Positions 15,784 through 23,152 of a stretch of DNA of 50,468 nt are shown here, piece after piece (within the stretch, counting starts at the first letter, position 1; the number at the start of each line of letters is the position of its first letter). The DNA is taken from the NCBI RefSeq assembly GCF_014490485.1, contig NZ_JACTVA010000041.1, forward strand, positions 1-50,468, read 5' to 3'. Source of the stretch: Teichococcus aerophilus. GTDB lineage: Bacteria; Pseudomonadota; Alphaproteobacteria; Acetobacterales; Acetobacteraceae. The translations under genes were made by a program, and so were the position numbers. The notes beneath the pieces were generated by a model that was given only the letters and a program-made list of their open reading frames with translations, had not been told where the DNA came from and made no database searches.

Positions 15784-15812
15784 AAGGCCCGATATGCCGC
15801 ATATCGGGCCTT
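15784..15812. promoter_or_regulatory. perfect 13-bp inverted repeat upstream of dam/umu divergent region
   Basis: AAGGCCCGATATG, three bases, then its exact reverse complement. It follows directly after the SOS box, within the 250-base divergent region between the leftward umu operon and the rightward methylase gene. It could be an operator of the HTH protein at 15109 or a hairpin. The rest of 15813-15978 shows no further structure that I can name. Confidence 0.6.
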
Positions 15813-15978
15813 GGAACCATTCGCGCCTTCGGGCACGATCCGCCGCAGTTCCCTCACCAGGGGAGCGCGGGGGCCAGGGTGCTACCAACACCCCAGCCGT
15901 GCAGTGTCGAGCTGCACACGGATAAACCGCCCCGCTCGCTTCCGGCCAGAAGCGGGGTCACTGTGAAGTCCCCCACAC

Positions 15979-16785
15979 ATGATGTCCACTACCCTCCTGC
16001 CGGCGTCGCCGGCCGCGACGCCGGCCCCTTACCTGGGCGGCAAGCGCAATCTCGCGCGTCGCGTCGTCGCCCGCCTGGGCGCCATTCCGCACATCACTTA
16101 CGTCGAGCCCTTCGTTGGCATGGGTGGCATTTTCCTGCGCCGGTCGTTCAAGGCGCGCGCGGAAGTCATCAACGACATTTCTGGCGACGTGACGACGCTG
16201 TTCCGAATCTTGCAGCGCCACTATGTGCCCTTGATGGACATGCTGCGCTGGCAGCTGACCAGCCGCGCTGATTTCGAGCGCCTGCTGGCGACCAATGCGG
16301 AGACGCTGACCGATCTGGAGCGCGCGGCGCGCTTCCTCTACCTCCAGCGCACCGCCTTTGGCGGCAAGGTCTCCGGCCGCAATTTCGGCGTGTCGGTCGG
16401 AGGCCCTGCCCGCTTCGACGTGACCAAGCTCGGCGCCACGCTGGAGGAGATCCATGAGCGACTGGCGGGCGTCGTCATCGAGCGCCTGCCCTATGCGCAG
16501 CTGATCGCCCGCTACGACCGGCCGGAGACGCTGTTCTATCTCGATCCGCCCTATTGGGGCTGCGAGAAGGATTACGGCCCGGGCGTGTTTGACCGCGGCG
16601 ATTTCGAGCGCCTGGCCGAGCAGCTGGCCGGCATCAAGGGCCGCTTCCTGCTCAGCCTGAACGATACGCCGGGCGTGCGCGAAGTGTTCGGCCGCTTCAC
16701 CATCGAAGCCGTCGAGACCACCTACACGGTCGGGGCCGGCGCCAGCGCGCAGAAGGCGGGCGAGGTGCTGATCAGCAATGGGTAG
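15979..16785 (+). CDS. dam: DNA adenine methyltransferase, Dam/D12 class
   Basis: A 268-residue N6-adenine methylase. YLGGKRNLARRVVARL is the D12-class N-terminal motif, VEPFVGMGGIFLRR is the SAM-binding FxGxG motif, and LFYLDPPYWG is the catalytic DPPY. LQRTAFGGKVSGRNFGV is also typical of the class. No partner endonuclease is adjacent, so it is probably an orphan methylase that protects phage DNA or regulates genes. Recognition sequence cannot be deduced reliably. ATG ATG at 15979 gives the start; the second ATG is equally possible. Confidence 0.9.
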   Translation: MMSTTLLPASPAATPAPYLGGKRNLARRVVARLGAIPHITYVEPFVGMGGIFLRRSFKARAEVINDISGDVTTLFRILQRHYVPLMDMLRWQLTSRADFERLLATNAETLTDLERAARFLYLQRTAFGGKVSGRNFGVSVGGPARFDVTKLGATLEEIHERLAGVVIERLPYAQLIARYDRPETLFYLDPPYWGCEKDYGPGVFDRGDFERLAEQLAGIKGRFLLSLNDTPGVREVFGRFTIEAVETTYTVGAGASAQKAGEVLISNG

Positions 16786-16815
16786 GCATGGCTGACTCGA
16801 CCGGGCTTAGGCCAG

Positions 16816-17445
16816 CTATGATGCGCCCTCGATCAGCGTCCTAATTTGAGCGGCAGACATTGAGCGACCGATGTCCTCGAACGTACTCCTGTTGCCATTC
16901 CACCAACTCGACTGCGAGACGATGAGGACTTTGCCGCCGAGAATCCTGGTGATGCGCTGAATCTTACTGGCTCCATTCTTCTGTGGCCCATCACCCTCCC
17001 AATGGTATCCACGGCTGATAGAACTAGCGTTTCTGTATTCGCCAGATGGTAGCAGCACGACCTCTTCGCGGACGTGTGGAGCGGCAGCCCCATGTCCCAT
17101 AGGCTTGAGAGGCGCAGTATCCAGAATGAAGAAGGAATCCTTTGGAGAGCGCGGCAGAAACTCTAGCGTCAGCGATGCGGCCCTCAACCGAAGAGCTGAC
17201 CCTTGATCCATCGCGAATTGGAGACAGTCATCTTCGTCTGCGAGGGCCACGCTCCATAATTCATGGCCGCGACCGTCCAGGTGGTGAGCGCAATTCAGAT
17301 CGCGCCCCATGAAAGGCTGAAGGGCGTCAAGGATCTCGCAGGTTCCGTGCCATCTGAGGCGCGTTGCTTGCGCTGAGCCTCCGACAGCGGAGATTGCCGC
17401 CAGCCATTGCGTCTCCGCCTGGAGCTTATCTTTGCCTGGGTGCAC
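16816..17445 (-). CDS. orphan gene next to the Dam-like methylase
   Basis: A 209-residue protein with a GTG start, convergent with the methylase and visibly less GC-rich than it. It is soluble-looking with alternating beta and alpha segments; no catalytic motif or family was recognised. Features such as HHLDGRGHELWSVALADEDD and a Trp/Arg-rich C-terminal half resemble proteins found as single-gene cargo in prophages. Function unknown; a defence or exclusion role would be speculation. Confidence 0.6.
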   Translation of the reverse strand: MHPGKDKLQAETQWLAAISAVGGSAQATRLRWHGTCEILDALQPFMGRDLNCAHHLDGRGHELWSVALADEDDCLQFAMDQGSALRLRAASLTLEFLPRSPKDSFFILDTAPLKPMGHGAAAPHVREEVVLLPSGEYRNASSISRGYHWEGDGPQKNGASKIQRITRILGGKVLIVSQSSWWNGNRSTFEDIGRSMSAAQIRTLIEGAS

Positions 17446-17523
17446 GTGATTTCTCCCATGTGCTCAGGGCCGAACGAATAGGCGAGGTGGTGTTTTCAGA
17501 AGAGAATATGGTATCCGTCCGAA

Positions 17524-17730
17524 ATGGAAATGCGCTTTCCGTTGCCGCTTTGGCTGCTGCGCAGACTGGTCCGACGCAACCCGTGGCTGCTGTCGGATAG
17601 CGGCCAGGTGACGCGCGGCCGCAAGCTGGACCTTGGATTCATGGAAGTGGACATCGACACGACCCTTTCGCTCAATCCCAGGCGGAAGGCGCAGCTGCTG
17701 GCCCGTCAGAAAGGGCCGCCGGCGCCGTGA
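17524..17730 (+). CDS. small basic hypothetical protein
   Basis: A 68-residue, Arg/Leu-rich protein (LPLWLLRRLVRRNPWLLSD). A terminator-type hairpin begins before its stop, which supports it being a transcribed gene. The amphipathic N-terminal helix might associate with membrane. No family recognised. Confidence 0.45.
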   Translation: MEMRFPLPLWLLRRLVRRNPWLLSDSGQVTRGRKLDLGFMEVDIDTTLSLNPRRKAQLLARQKGPPAP

Positions 17731-17740
17731 CGCCGGCGGC
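17715..17740. terminator. bidirectional hairpin between convergent genes
   Basis: A perfect ten-pair stem (GCCGCCGGCG and CGCCGGCGGC) with a six-base loop. It lies between the convergent genes ending at 17730 and 17745 and overlaps the first gene's end, as shared terminators often do. T runs are short on both sides. Confidence 0.6.
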
Positions 17741-17744
17741 TATC

Positions 17745-18224
17745 TCAGTGCTCTTCTGACGGCTCGCGCCGCGCTTCATCCAGCATCGAGACCGCGACGG
17801 CCTTGGCCTTGTCCAGCGTATCCGTCGACGGCCTGTGGACCACCTCGCCACCCGAGGAATGCATCACGCGCGAACTCCAACGGCCACCGCTGTGCGGCTT
17901 CACTAGCACGCTGAAGCCGTCATGCGTGGTCGCGGCGAAGGAACCATCCTCCCTCTCCTGCCAACCCAGCTTCTCGGCTGCCTGGACCGCTCGCTGCCGG
18001 CGCTTCCGCAGAATGCCGAGGATGGCGCGCATCTCACCCGACACCCGCGCGTCGCCCGCCGTCATGCGGCGGATGCTGCGCTCGATGTTAGTGATCTCGC
18101 GATCATCCCCGTTGCGCTTCAGGAACCGCGCCAGCCCGGCCTGGGTCTCGCCCAACTCGGCAAGCTGCGCGCGCATCCACTCCGCGCTGCTGTCGTTCCG
18201 CAGTTCGTTCCCAACTCCACTCAT
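17745..18224 (-). CDS. XRE-like regulator with C-terminal domain
   Basis: A 159-residue protein. The N-terminal part (AQLAELGETQAGLARFLKRN, then ITNIERSIRRMTAGDARVSG) is a divergent helix-turn-helix. After about residue 85 there is a second beta-rich domain of unknown type. ATG 18224 has AGGAGG just upstream. The promoter-side region carries a perfect inverted repeat at 18415, a likely operator. It lies beside the Rep-like gene and may control plasmid-state copy number; this is inference. Confidence 0.6.
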   Translation of the reverse strand: MSGVGNELRNDSSAEWMRAQLAELGETQAGLARFLKRNGDDREITNIERSIRRMTAGDARVSGEMRAILGILRKRRQRAVQAAEKLGWQEREDGSFAATTHDGFSVLVKPHSGGRWSSRVMHSSGGEVVHRPSTDTLDKAKAVAVSMLDEARREPSEEH

Positions 18225-18414
18225 CAGGACCTCCTCTGCTGCTTCCGACCCTGGCACGGGGGGGCATTGCGACCCCCCCGGCCCGAGTTTGGAAGCTTAG
18301 GACCGGATCAATTCGAACCGGAATTTCCACTTCCAAATCCGGATGTGGATCACGATCTTCATCGTGGTTCACTCCAGATACCGGCTTGCACCATCGCCCG
18401 CCGGCAGGATTTTT

Positions 18415-18452
18415 ATAGGTCATTCTGACCTATCCGAACAGGTCAAAATGAC
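18415..18452. promoter_or_regulatory. paired inverted-repeat operator upstream of the HTH gene
   Basis: ATAGGTCA-TTC-TGACCTAT is a perfect 8-bp inverted repeat at 18415-18433, followed at 18440 by a shorter copy (AGGTCA-AAA-TGAC). Two sites with the same TGACC core in the 255-base gap between the Rep-like gene and the HTH gene look like a repressor operator pair. The remainder of the gap shows no gene. Confidence 0.65.
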
Positions 18453-18479
18453 GGGGGTTCCGTGGAAAGTTGCGGCTTT

Positions 18480-19052
18480 CTATGCCGCTCCCTCCGGCGC
18501 CGGGGCCACCAACCCCCATTTCTGCGCCAATGCAGCCATCTTGGCTTCCTCGATAGGGCGGCTTCCCCCTCCCCTTCCCTTATCCACAAGCTTGTTCTTT
18601 TCATCAGAGACTTCGGCTGACCGACTATCGGTATCGCTTGTCCAAAGGCTCGGCGTGGCGAACAGGTAGGCCGAGGTCCACTGGCACCAGCGGGCCACGC
18701 CACGTACTGCGACGACCAGGCCGCGCCGGACGTGGCCCATGATGCCGGCGGCTTCCAGGCGGCAGATGGCGAGCTGCACCGTCGAGCGGGCGCAGCCGGA
18801 CCACGCCGCCAGCTGGCCCAGCGACGGGTCGCAGACGCCATGCTTCGACGGGCCGCGATAGAGCAGCGTCCACAGCACCAGGATGCCGCTACGGCGCAGG
18901 GCGCCGCCATGCATTCCCGGCTGATGGGTCTGCCGCTCCAGGCGGCGGGCGGCTTCCATGATGCGCCTGCGGTCAGCGTCACCGAGGCGTTGGCGCTGCC
19001 ATGGGGCAACGCGCACAGACCCGGCACGGGCCGGGCGTGTTGAGGTAGGCAT
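18480..19052 (-). CDS. plasmid-type replication initiator (winged-helix Rep-like)
   Basis: A 190-residue protein with a central winged-helix region (DPSLGQLAAWSGCARSTVQ, then AICRLEAAGIMGHVRRGL), similar to small helix-turn-helix Rep proteins of alphaproteobacterial plasmids and phages. AAGGAG sits seven bases before ATG 19052. It is transcribed away from parA, with the repeat-rich region between them, and a perfect DnaA box lies in its coding sequence. The Rep assignment rests on the fold-like pattern plus context; a regulatory function is the alternative. Confidence 0.6.
   Translation of the reverse strand: MPTSTRPARAGSVRVAPWQRQRLGDADRRRIMEAARRLERQTHQPGMHGGALRRSGILVLWTLLYRGPSKHGVCDPSLGQLAAWSGCARSTVQLAICRLEAAGIMGHVRRGLVVAVRGVARWCQWTSAYLFATPSLWTSDTDSRSAEVSDEKNKLVDKGRGGGSRPIEEAKMAALAQKWGLVAPAPEGAA
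18580..18588 (+). other. perfect DnaA box inside the Rep-like gene
   Basis: TTATCCACA, the strong consensus DnaA box, is followed by an AT-richer stretch (18589-18610). It is unusual sequence for this GC-rich genome and lies in the 3' part of the Rep-like gene, so the plasmid origin may be inside or beside this gene. Confidence 0.6.
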
Positions 19053-19326
19053 AGGGCTCTCCTTCAGCGGAAAGCCCCCTCGCAGTTGTCATCAAGACAT
19101 AGCCCACCGTTCGCAAAACAGGCTTGCGTTCGGAAGCGCGGCGCCAGATGATGTGGTTCTCACACCTGATCATCCAGCCTTCGGGCTGTTTGGGCCCCTG
19201 TCGCTTCTGCGGCGGGGGCTTTTCAGTTCTAGGTCACGGATTCTGTCCTCATCGACGGTTCGACCGTAGTGTTACCCCTGCTAGGGCGCAACTAAGTCTT
19301 TACAAAATCACGATAAACGCCCGGAC
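19053..19326. other. intergenic region between rep-like gene and parA array (candidate origin/promoters)
   Basis: No gene can be supported here. It holds small hairpins (for example CAGCC-TTCG-GGCTG followed by TTT near 19171), an AT-rich stretch at 19291-19313, and presumably the divergent promoters for rep and parA. The array of octamers begins at its right edge. An origin of replication is plausible but not demonstrable from the sequence alone. Confidence 0.4.
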
Positions 19327-19398
19327 CGGAATATCGGAGTTCCGAATATCCGACATACCGGTTGACCGGAATACCGATTAGTCGAATAGTCGGGATAT
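19327..19398. repeat. octamer array 1 (9 units), candidate centromere/operator
   Basis: The dinucleotide CG recurs at exactly 8-base steps nine times (19327, 19335 ... 19391). In every unit the base after CG is a purine and the base before the next CG is a pyrimidine. The array abuts the parA start codon at 19397, so it probably serves as both partition site and parA operator. It resembles in principle the heptad arrays bound by RHH partition proteins such as omega, but with an 8-base period. Confidence 0.85.
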
Positions 19399-20095
19399 GC
19401 AACCACCCATCTTGGCCTTGGCCAGCACAAAAGGCGGGGTCGGCAAGACCACCTTGGCCTTTTGCCTCGCAACTGAACTAGCGCGCCGACTGTCCGATAT
19501 GTCGGATAGTCGGGATACCGACAGTCCGGATAACCGGGTTGTCGAATGTATTGACGCTGACCCCAACCAGACGCTCTACCAAGCGATTCGGCGGGGCAGG
19601 CCGCCTGGTGTTCGAGCTGAGGTGGCGAACGGAGAGACATTGCTGACGGCCGTCAGCGAAGCTAGCCGTCGCGCCAAGTTGGTGGTGATCGACCTGGAGG
19701 GTAGTGCCAACCAAGCGATGCTGTACGCCTGTGGCAAAGCCAACCTCGTGCTTATCCCGGCGCAGCCCTCGCTGTTCGACGTGGTAGAGGCGCTAAAGAC
19801 GCACAATGTGGTCGAGCAAGCGGCGGATCTAACGCAGCGGGAGATCACCGCCAGGGTAGTGCTATCCCGCACGCCCGTACTGAAGCAGCGGGTGGTGGAG
19901 CACAGCCGGAAACAGTTTGCTGAGCGGGGACTACCCATGCTCTCGGCCGAGCTGATGGAACGGACGGCCTTCCGTCTTATGACCTACACTGGAACACCGC
20001 CCTGGGAGGACGATCCAGAAGGTGGAGCAGCTGCTAATGTTACCGCCCTTGGCGATGAGGTCGCTGCTCTGCTCGGATGGCCTGACAATGGCTAA
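19397..20095 (+). CDS. parA: ParA-family partition ATPase (type Ib-like)
   Basis: A 232-residue P-loop ATPase with deviant Walker A KGGVGKTT (residues 12-19), Walker A'-type DADPNQ (residues 53-58) and Walker B LVVIDLEGSA. It lacks an N-terminal HTH, as in small type Ib ParA proteins. Between the first helix and DADP it carries a short Asp/Ser-rich stretch (residues 33-50) encoded by an octamer array, where relatives have only a few residues. It overlaps the RHH gene by eight bases. Expected to segregate the circular prophage as a low-copy plasmid. Confidence 0.93.
   Translation: MQPPILALASTKGGVGKTTLAFCLATELARRLSDMSDSRDTDSPDNRVVECIDADPNQTLYQAIRRGRPPGVRAEVANGETLLTAVSEASRRAKLVVIDLEGSANQAMLYACGKANLVLIPAQPSLFDVVEALKTHNVVEQAADLTQREITARVVLSRTPVLKQRVVEHSRKQFAERGLPMLSAELMERTAFRLMTYTGTPPWEDDPEGGAAANVTALGDEVAALLGWPDNG
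19497..19560. repeat. octamer array 2 (8 units) inside parA
   Basis: CG recurs at exact 8-base steps from 19497 to 19553, with the same YCGR core as the flanking arrays. Because 8 is not a multiple of 3, the repeat is read in all three frames, giving the Ser/Asp/Arg-rich peptide at residues 34-55 of ParA. The array is therefore both protein-coding and, presumably, a binding site. Confidence 0.85.
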
Positions 20096-20396
20096 ACGCC
20101 CCGCCGAGATTCCAAGCCTGAGCGACGAGGATCTGCGAGAGCGCCTTCAACCTCTCGCTGACAAGGTCCTGCCTCATAAGACCCCGGCGCCACCCCAGGC
20201 CGCGCCGCAGAAGTCGCGACGCAAAGGCATCGAGTTCATGTTGCCAGAGGCGGTCATCTTGGAGATCAAGATGAGGGCAGCTCGCCGCGGCATTTCCGCG
20301 ACGAGCCTCATGCTTGAGGTCTTACGAGATGCCGGCTTCCCTGTCGTGCCCATGGATTTTGTCGACATGAGGAAAGCACCCCGGAAATCCGGATAG
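20088..20396 (+). CDS. parB: ribbon-helix-helix partition protein (ParB/omega-like role)
   Basis: A 102-residue protein with a basic, disordered-looking N-terminus (residues 1-45) and a C-terminal RHH fold: strand GIEFMLPEAV, helix ILEIKMRAARRG, helix SATSLMLEVLRDAG. ATG 20088 overlaps the parA stop by eight bases, indicating coupled expression. In type Ib systems such small RHH proteins bind repeat arrays and stimulate ParA. The octamer arrays at 19327, 19497 and 20382 are the natural candidates for its targets. The parB symbol is by role, not homology to HTH-type ParB. Confidence 0.8.
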   Translation: MAKRPAEIPSLSDEDLRERLQPLADKVLPHKTPAPPQAAPQKSRRKGIEFMLPEAVILEIKMRAARRGISATSLMLEVLRDAGFPVVPMDFVDMRKAPRKSG

Positions 20397-20501
20397 TCGG
20401 TTTACCGGTATGCCGACCAACCGGGCAGCCGACTTGTCGGTCCCCCGACAAGTCGGATATCCGGATTTCCGAGTATCCGATATGCCGACAAGTCGGATAT
20501 C
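20382..20501. repeat. octamer array 3 (15 units), candidate main centromere
   Basis: Fifteen consecutive CG dinucleotides at exact 8-base spacing (20382 to 20494), beginning inside the last codons of the RHH gene. All units have a purine after CG, and all have a pyrimidine as the last base. Some octamers recur identically (CGGATATC and CGACAAGT twice each). The longest of the three arrays, it is the best candidate for the partition site. Confidence 0.88.
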
Positions 20502-20688
20502 TTAGTGTTGGCTTTAGCTGAGTGGCACTGCCGCCTAAGGCGCCTACGCGGGGGTAGGCATCTTGACATGCGCAAGGCGTTGCGTGGTCCTTGCGGCAGC
20601 AAGCGCAAGCAGTTGAGGGATAATCTGAAAGCTACGCCGCGCCTGTCTTTCTGATCTAGTTCAATATCTAAATCATGCCCGGCCGGAG

Positions 20689-20750
20689 CATTCCGTCCGG
20701 GCAATTTCAACCCTCTCATTCCGTCCGATAATCAGACTTTTCGGACGGAA
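20689..20750. repeat. dispersed palindrome pair (CATTCCGTCCG element), copy 1
   Basis: CATTCCGTCCGA at 20717 pairs with TCGGACGGAA at 20741, with a short AT-rich loop. A half copy (CATTCCGTCCGG) stands at 20689 within a second stem. Similar palindromes occur at 22253 and 23415. This one lies in the 480-base gap between the partition array and the PIN gene; the rest of that gap (20502-20688, 20751-20981) shows no gene that I can support. Confidence 0.7.
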
Positions 20751-20981
20751 CATGGAGAAACGCCGGGAACTGGCCGAGAGCGGACAGCCCGAATACAGCT
20801 GGAGCGGGTCGTGCCGCGACATACTTGTCGATTCTGTTAGTATTGGCGGCCAGCGCCAAACGGCCTTCTGATATCCTGCAGGGGGTGGCTGCCGCACGCA
20901 CCGAGGGATCGACAGCCTGCGGGTGGTGACCATGCGCTTGGACGCCGCTAGCCTCCGCGCTCACTCTTCAGCGGGGCCAGG

Positions 20982-22016
20982 ATGAAGCTCAAACTAGTGA
21001 TCGACACGTCGGTGTGGCTAGATCTCACGAAAGACCCGCGCCATCTGCCGCTGCTAGATGCCCTATTCGCCATGACGGAGGCGGGCGAAGTTGAACTGAT
21101 CCTGCCGCAGATCATCCTCGATGAATTCGCCCGCAACCGGGACCGAGTAATGGCGTCTAGCCGCGCCAGCCTGTCGAGCCACTTCAAGCGGGTGAAGGAC
21201 GCAATCGTGCAGTTCGCACCGGAGGTCGGCCGGCTCGAGCTCCTTAAGCAGCTGAACGAGATTGACCATCGCATCGCCACTGGCGGCGAGGCTGTGAATG
21301 AGGCGGTTGGCCTTATTGAGAAGCTGTTCACCACAACCGAACCGATCCCCGTCAGCGAAAGCGTAAAGGCCCGTGCAGCGGACCGCGCTATCGCCAAGGT
21401 TGCCCCGTTCCACCGGCAGATAAACGGTATCGGAGACGCGATAATTATTGAAACATACATAGACGCACTCGCGGAGCGGGAGGGCGAAGACATGCTCGCG
21501 TTCGTCACGCACAACATCCACGATTTCAGTCAGAAGGGCGCCGACACGCGCTTACCGCACCCTGACCTCGCGGCCATCTTCGATGGGGTGCACTCGCGCT
21601 ACTCAACCAACCTTGGCGCGCTCCTGAACGAGTACGCCAGCGACCTAATCGAGGAGATCACCTTCGACCGGGAATACAGCCAAGAGCCTCGGGCGCTATC
21701 TGAATTGCTCGAAGCCGAGGACAAGCTGACGACGCAAATTTGGTACGGCCGCAAGTGGGGCATCATTGACGCAGTCGAGAGCGGAAAACAAAAGCGGGTT
21801 CCAAGGGAGGTCTGGGAGGCTGCCACGCTCGAAGATCGGCGGGGAATGATTGTGGATAAGATATGGGAGGGCATGATCGCCGCCATGAAGTCCACCGAAG
21901 AGCAGTACCCCGACGAACTAGGCCCGTGGACCGATTTCGAGTGGGGAATGCTCAGCGGCAAGCTGTCCGCTATTCGCTGGATGTTCGGCGACGAGTGGGA
22001 CATGCTGGACACTTAG
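20982..22016 (+). CDS. PIN-domain nuclease (DUF4935-like)
   Basis: A 344-residue protein. Residues 1-185 form a PIN domain with all acidic positions present: Asp8 in VIDTSVWLDL, Glu48 in ILDEFARNRD, Asp152 in NGIGDAIIIE and Asp181 in THNIHDFS. About 160 further residues form a helical, acidic domain of unknown type. Such stand-alone PIN proteins are RNA-cleaving toxins or defence effectors; no antitoxin gene of usual size is adjacent. Its moderate GC and position between two palindrome copies suggest an acquired cassette. Confidence 0.85.
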   Translation: MKLKLVIDTSVWLDLTKDPRHLPLLDALFAMTEAGEVELILPQIILDEFARNRDRVMASSRASLSSHFKRVKDAIVQFAPEVGRLELLKQLNEIDHRIATGGEAVNEAVGLIEKLFTTTEPIPVSESVKARAADRAIAKVAPFHRQINGIGDAIIIETYIDALAEREGEDMLAFVTHNIHDFSQKGADTRLPHPDLAAIFDGVHSRYSTNLGALLNEYASDLIEEITFDREYSQEPRALSELLEAEDKLTTQIWYGRKWGIIDAVESGKQKRVPREVWEAATLEDRRGMIVDKIWEGMIAAMKSTEEQYPDELGPWTDFEWGMLSGKLSAIRWMFGDEWDMLDT

Positions 22017-22252
22017 CTATCGGTTACCGAGAATTCCGACCCTCCCGGGACGCGGGCTAGCTGATGTCAGAACTGAGCGGCTTTGACATGCAGCGAACGG
22101 GGGCTTTCGACCCTATGATCCTCAAAGCTACCCAGCCGCTCACCACTCAACCTGGGCATCGCCATCCGCGGCCAGGACGGCCGGTTTCGGGCGGCGGCGC
22201 GCTTAACGTCGGCGTCCGAAATGAGCGCAAAGCGGCCAACCGTCCATCCTGT

Positions 22253-22288
22253 CATTCCGTCCGATGCCGACCATTTTCGGAGGGAATG
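22253..22288. repeat. dispersed palindrome (CATTCCGTCCGA element), copy 2
   Basis: CATTCCGTCCGA and TCGGAGGGAATG form a 12-base stem with one mismatch and a 12-base loop containing ATTT before the right arm. It lies in the 320-base gap between the convergent PIN and response-regulator genes, where it could also act as a transcription terminator. The remainder of the gap shows nothing further. Confidence 0.7.
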
Positions 22289-22338
22289 AGAGCTTGGCTC
22301 TGGCGCGTGGCAGCAGGTTCTCTCCGAAGTCCCGCTTC

Positions 22339-22707
22339 TCAGCTGCGCTTGATCAGGGACTTCGCGAGAGCAGACAGCTGGTCGAGCTTGTAGGGTTTAC
22401 CCAGCATGAAGACGATCAGGCAAAGCTGGTCTAGCCGATCCTCGACGCCCTCCGCGTACCCGGAAGTCATGATCACCGGGATCTCGGGAAACTTGGCTCG
22501 GGCACGAACAGCCACATCTACGCCATCGCCCTGCCCAGGCATCCGCACATCGGTGACGACGATATCGATGTGAGCCTGGCTGTCCAAGACCTGGATAGCT
22601 TCACTCGCGCTCTTGGCCTCGAGAACCTCGAAGCCGTCTCCCTCCAGCGCCTCCTTGGCCACGAGCCGCACCAGGAACTCGTCCTCAACCAGCAGCAAGC
22701 AGGGCAC
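22339..22707 (-). CDS. single-domain response regulator (CheY-like receiver)
   Basis: A 122-residue receiver domain with no output domain. The acidic pocket (Glu8, Asp9), phospho-acceptor Asp53 in VVTDVRMPG, the conserved Thr in IMTSGY and the Lys in LGKPYKL are all present. It resembles stand-alone receivers common in Alphaproteobacteria and is probably acquired from a host chromosome. In a phage it could tap into or sequester a host phosphorelay. No histidine kinase is nearby. Confidence 0.9.
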   Translation of the reverse strand: MPCLLLVEDEFLVRLVAKEALEGDGFEVLEAKSASEAIQVLDSQAHIDIVVTDVRMPGQGDGVDVAVRARAKFPEIPVIMTSGYAEGVEDRLDQLCLIVFMLGKPYKLDQLSALAKSLIKRS

Positions 22708-22859
22708 GATGTTCGGCTTTCATGCGGCCTGGCCAGGGGCGAGGGCGCCATAAGGGTTGTCGTCGAGCATTGGCGTCGTGCGCGAGGCTAAGCGATGTGG
22801 CGGCCGGCAGGAAGGTCTGCACGTTGCTCGGCTCAGGCTCGCAGGCTAAAATGGCGCCG

Positions 22860-23066
22860 ATGAACACCGAGTGGTCCGACGCCGAACTGGATGCGTTCTG
22901 GGCGGCCCATCTCGAGGGTCGGCCGCTGCCGCCGCGCATGACGGCCCAGACCTCCAGCGATGGCAATCAACTGGTGATCAGCGACCCGCCGGCTCGCGCC
23001 ATTTGGACCCGGCGCACGCCGCCGCTTGGCAGACGCGCCTGGGGCAAGATCATCGTATTGGGTTGA
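22860..23066 (+). CDS. 68-residue hypothetical protein
   Basis: Starts MNTEWSDAELDAFWAAHLEG; an in-frame ATG nine bases earlier is an alternative. The pattern (acidic helix, then a beta-rich basic end) is like a small soluble or DNA-binding protein. Divergent from the response regulator. No family recognised. Confidence 0.5.
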   Translation: MNTEWSDAELDAFWAAHLEGRPLPPRMTAQTSSDGNQLVISDPPARAIWTRRTPPLGRRAWGKIIVLG

Positions 23067-23152
23067 CCCAGCCGCCGGTGCGGTGGCCCTATTCGCAACC
23101 GCATCTTGACCGGCCGGTTCTCTTCTGATGGCCCACAGCACGACAGACTGGC

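Noticed and set aside
15900-15990. Shared CCCCCACACATGATGTCC at the starts of the methylase gene and the DUF2635 gene (46084)
   Set aside because: Short start-region similarity, likely a chance match of ribosome-site and ATGATG sequence; surrounding bases differ.
20752-20871. 39-codon plus-strand ORF before the PIN gene (MEKRRELAESGQPEYS...), a possible antitoxin
   Set aside because: No convincing ribosome site, no known antitoxin pattern, and it overlaps palindrome-derived sequence; support is too weak for a feature.
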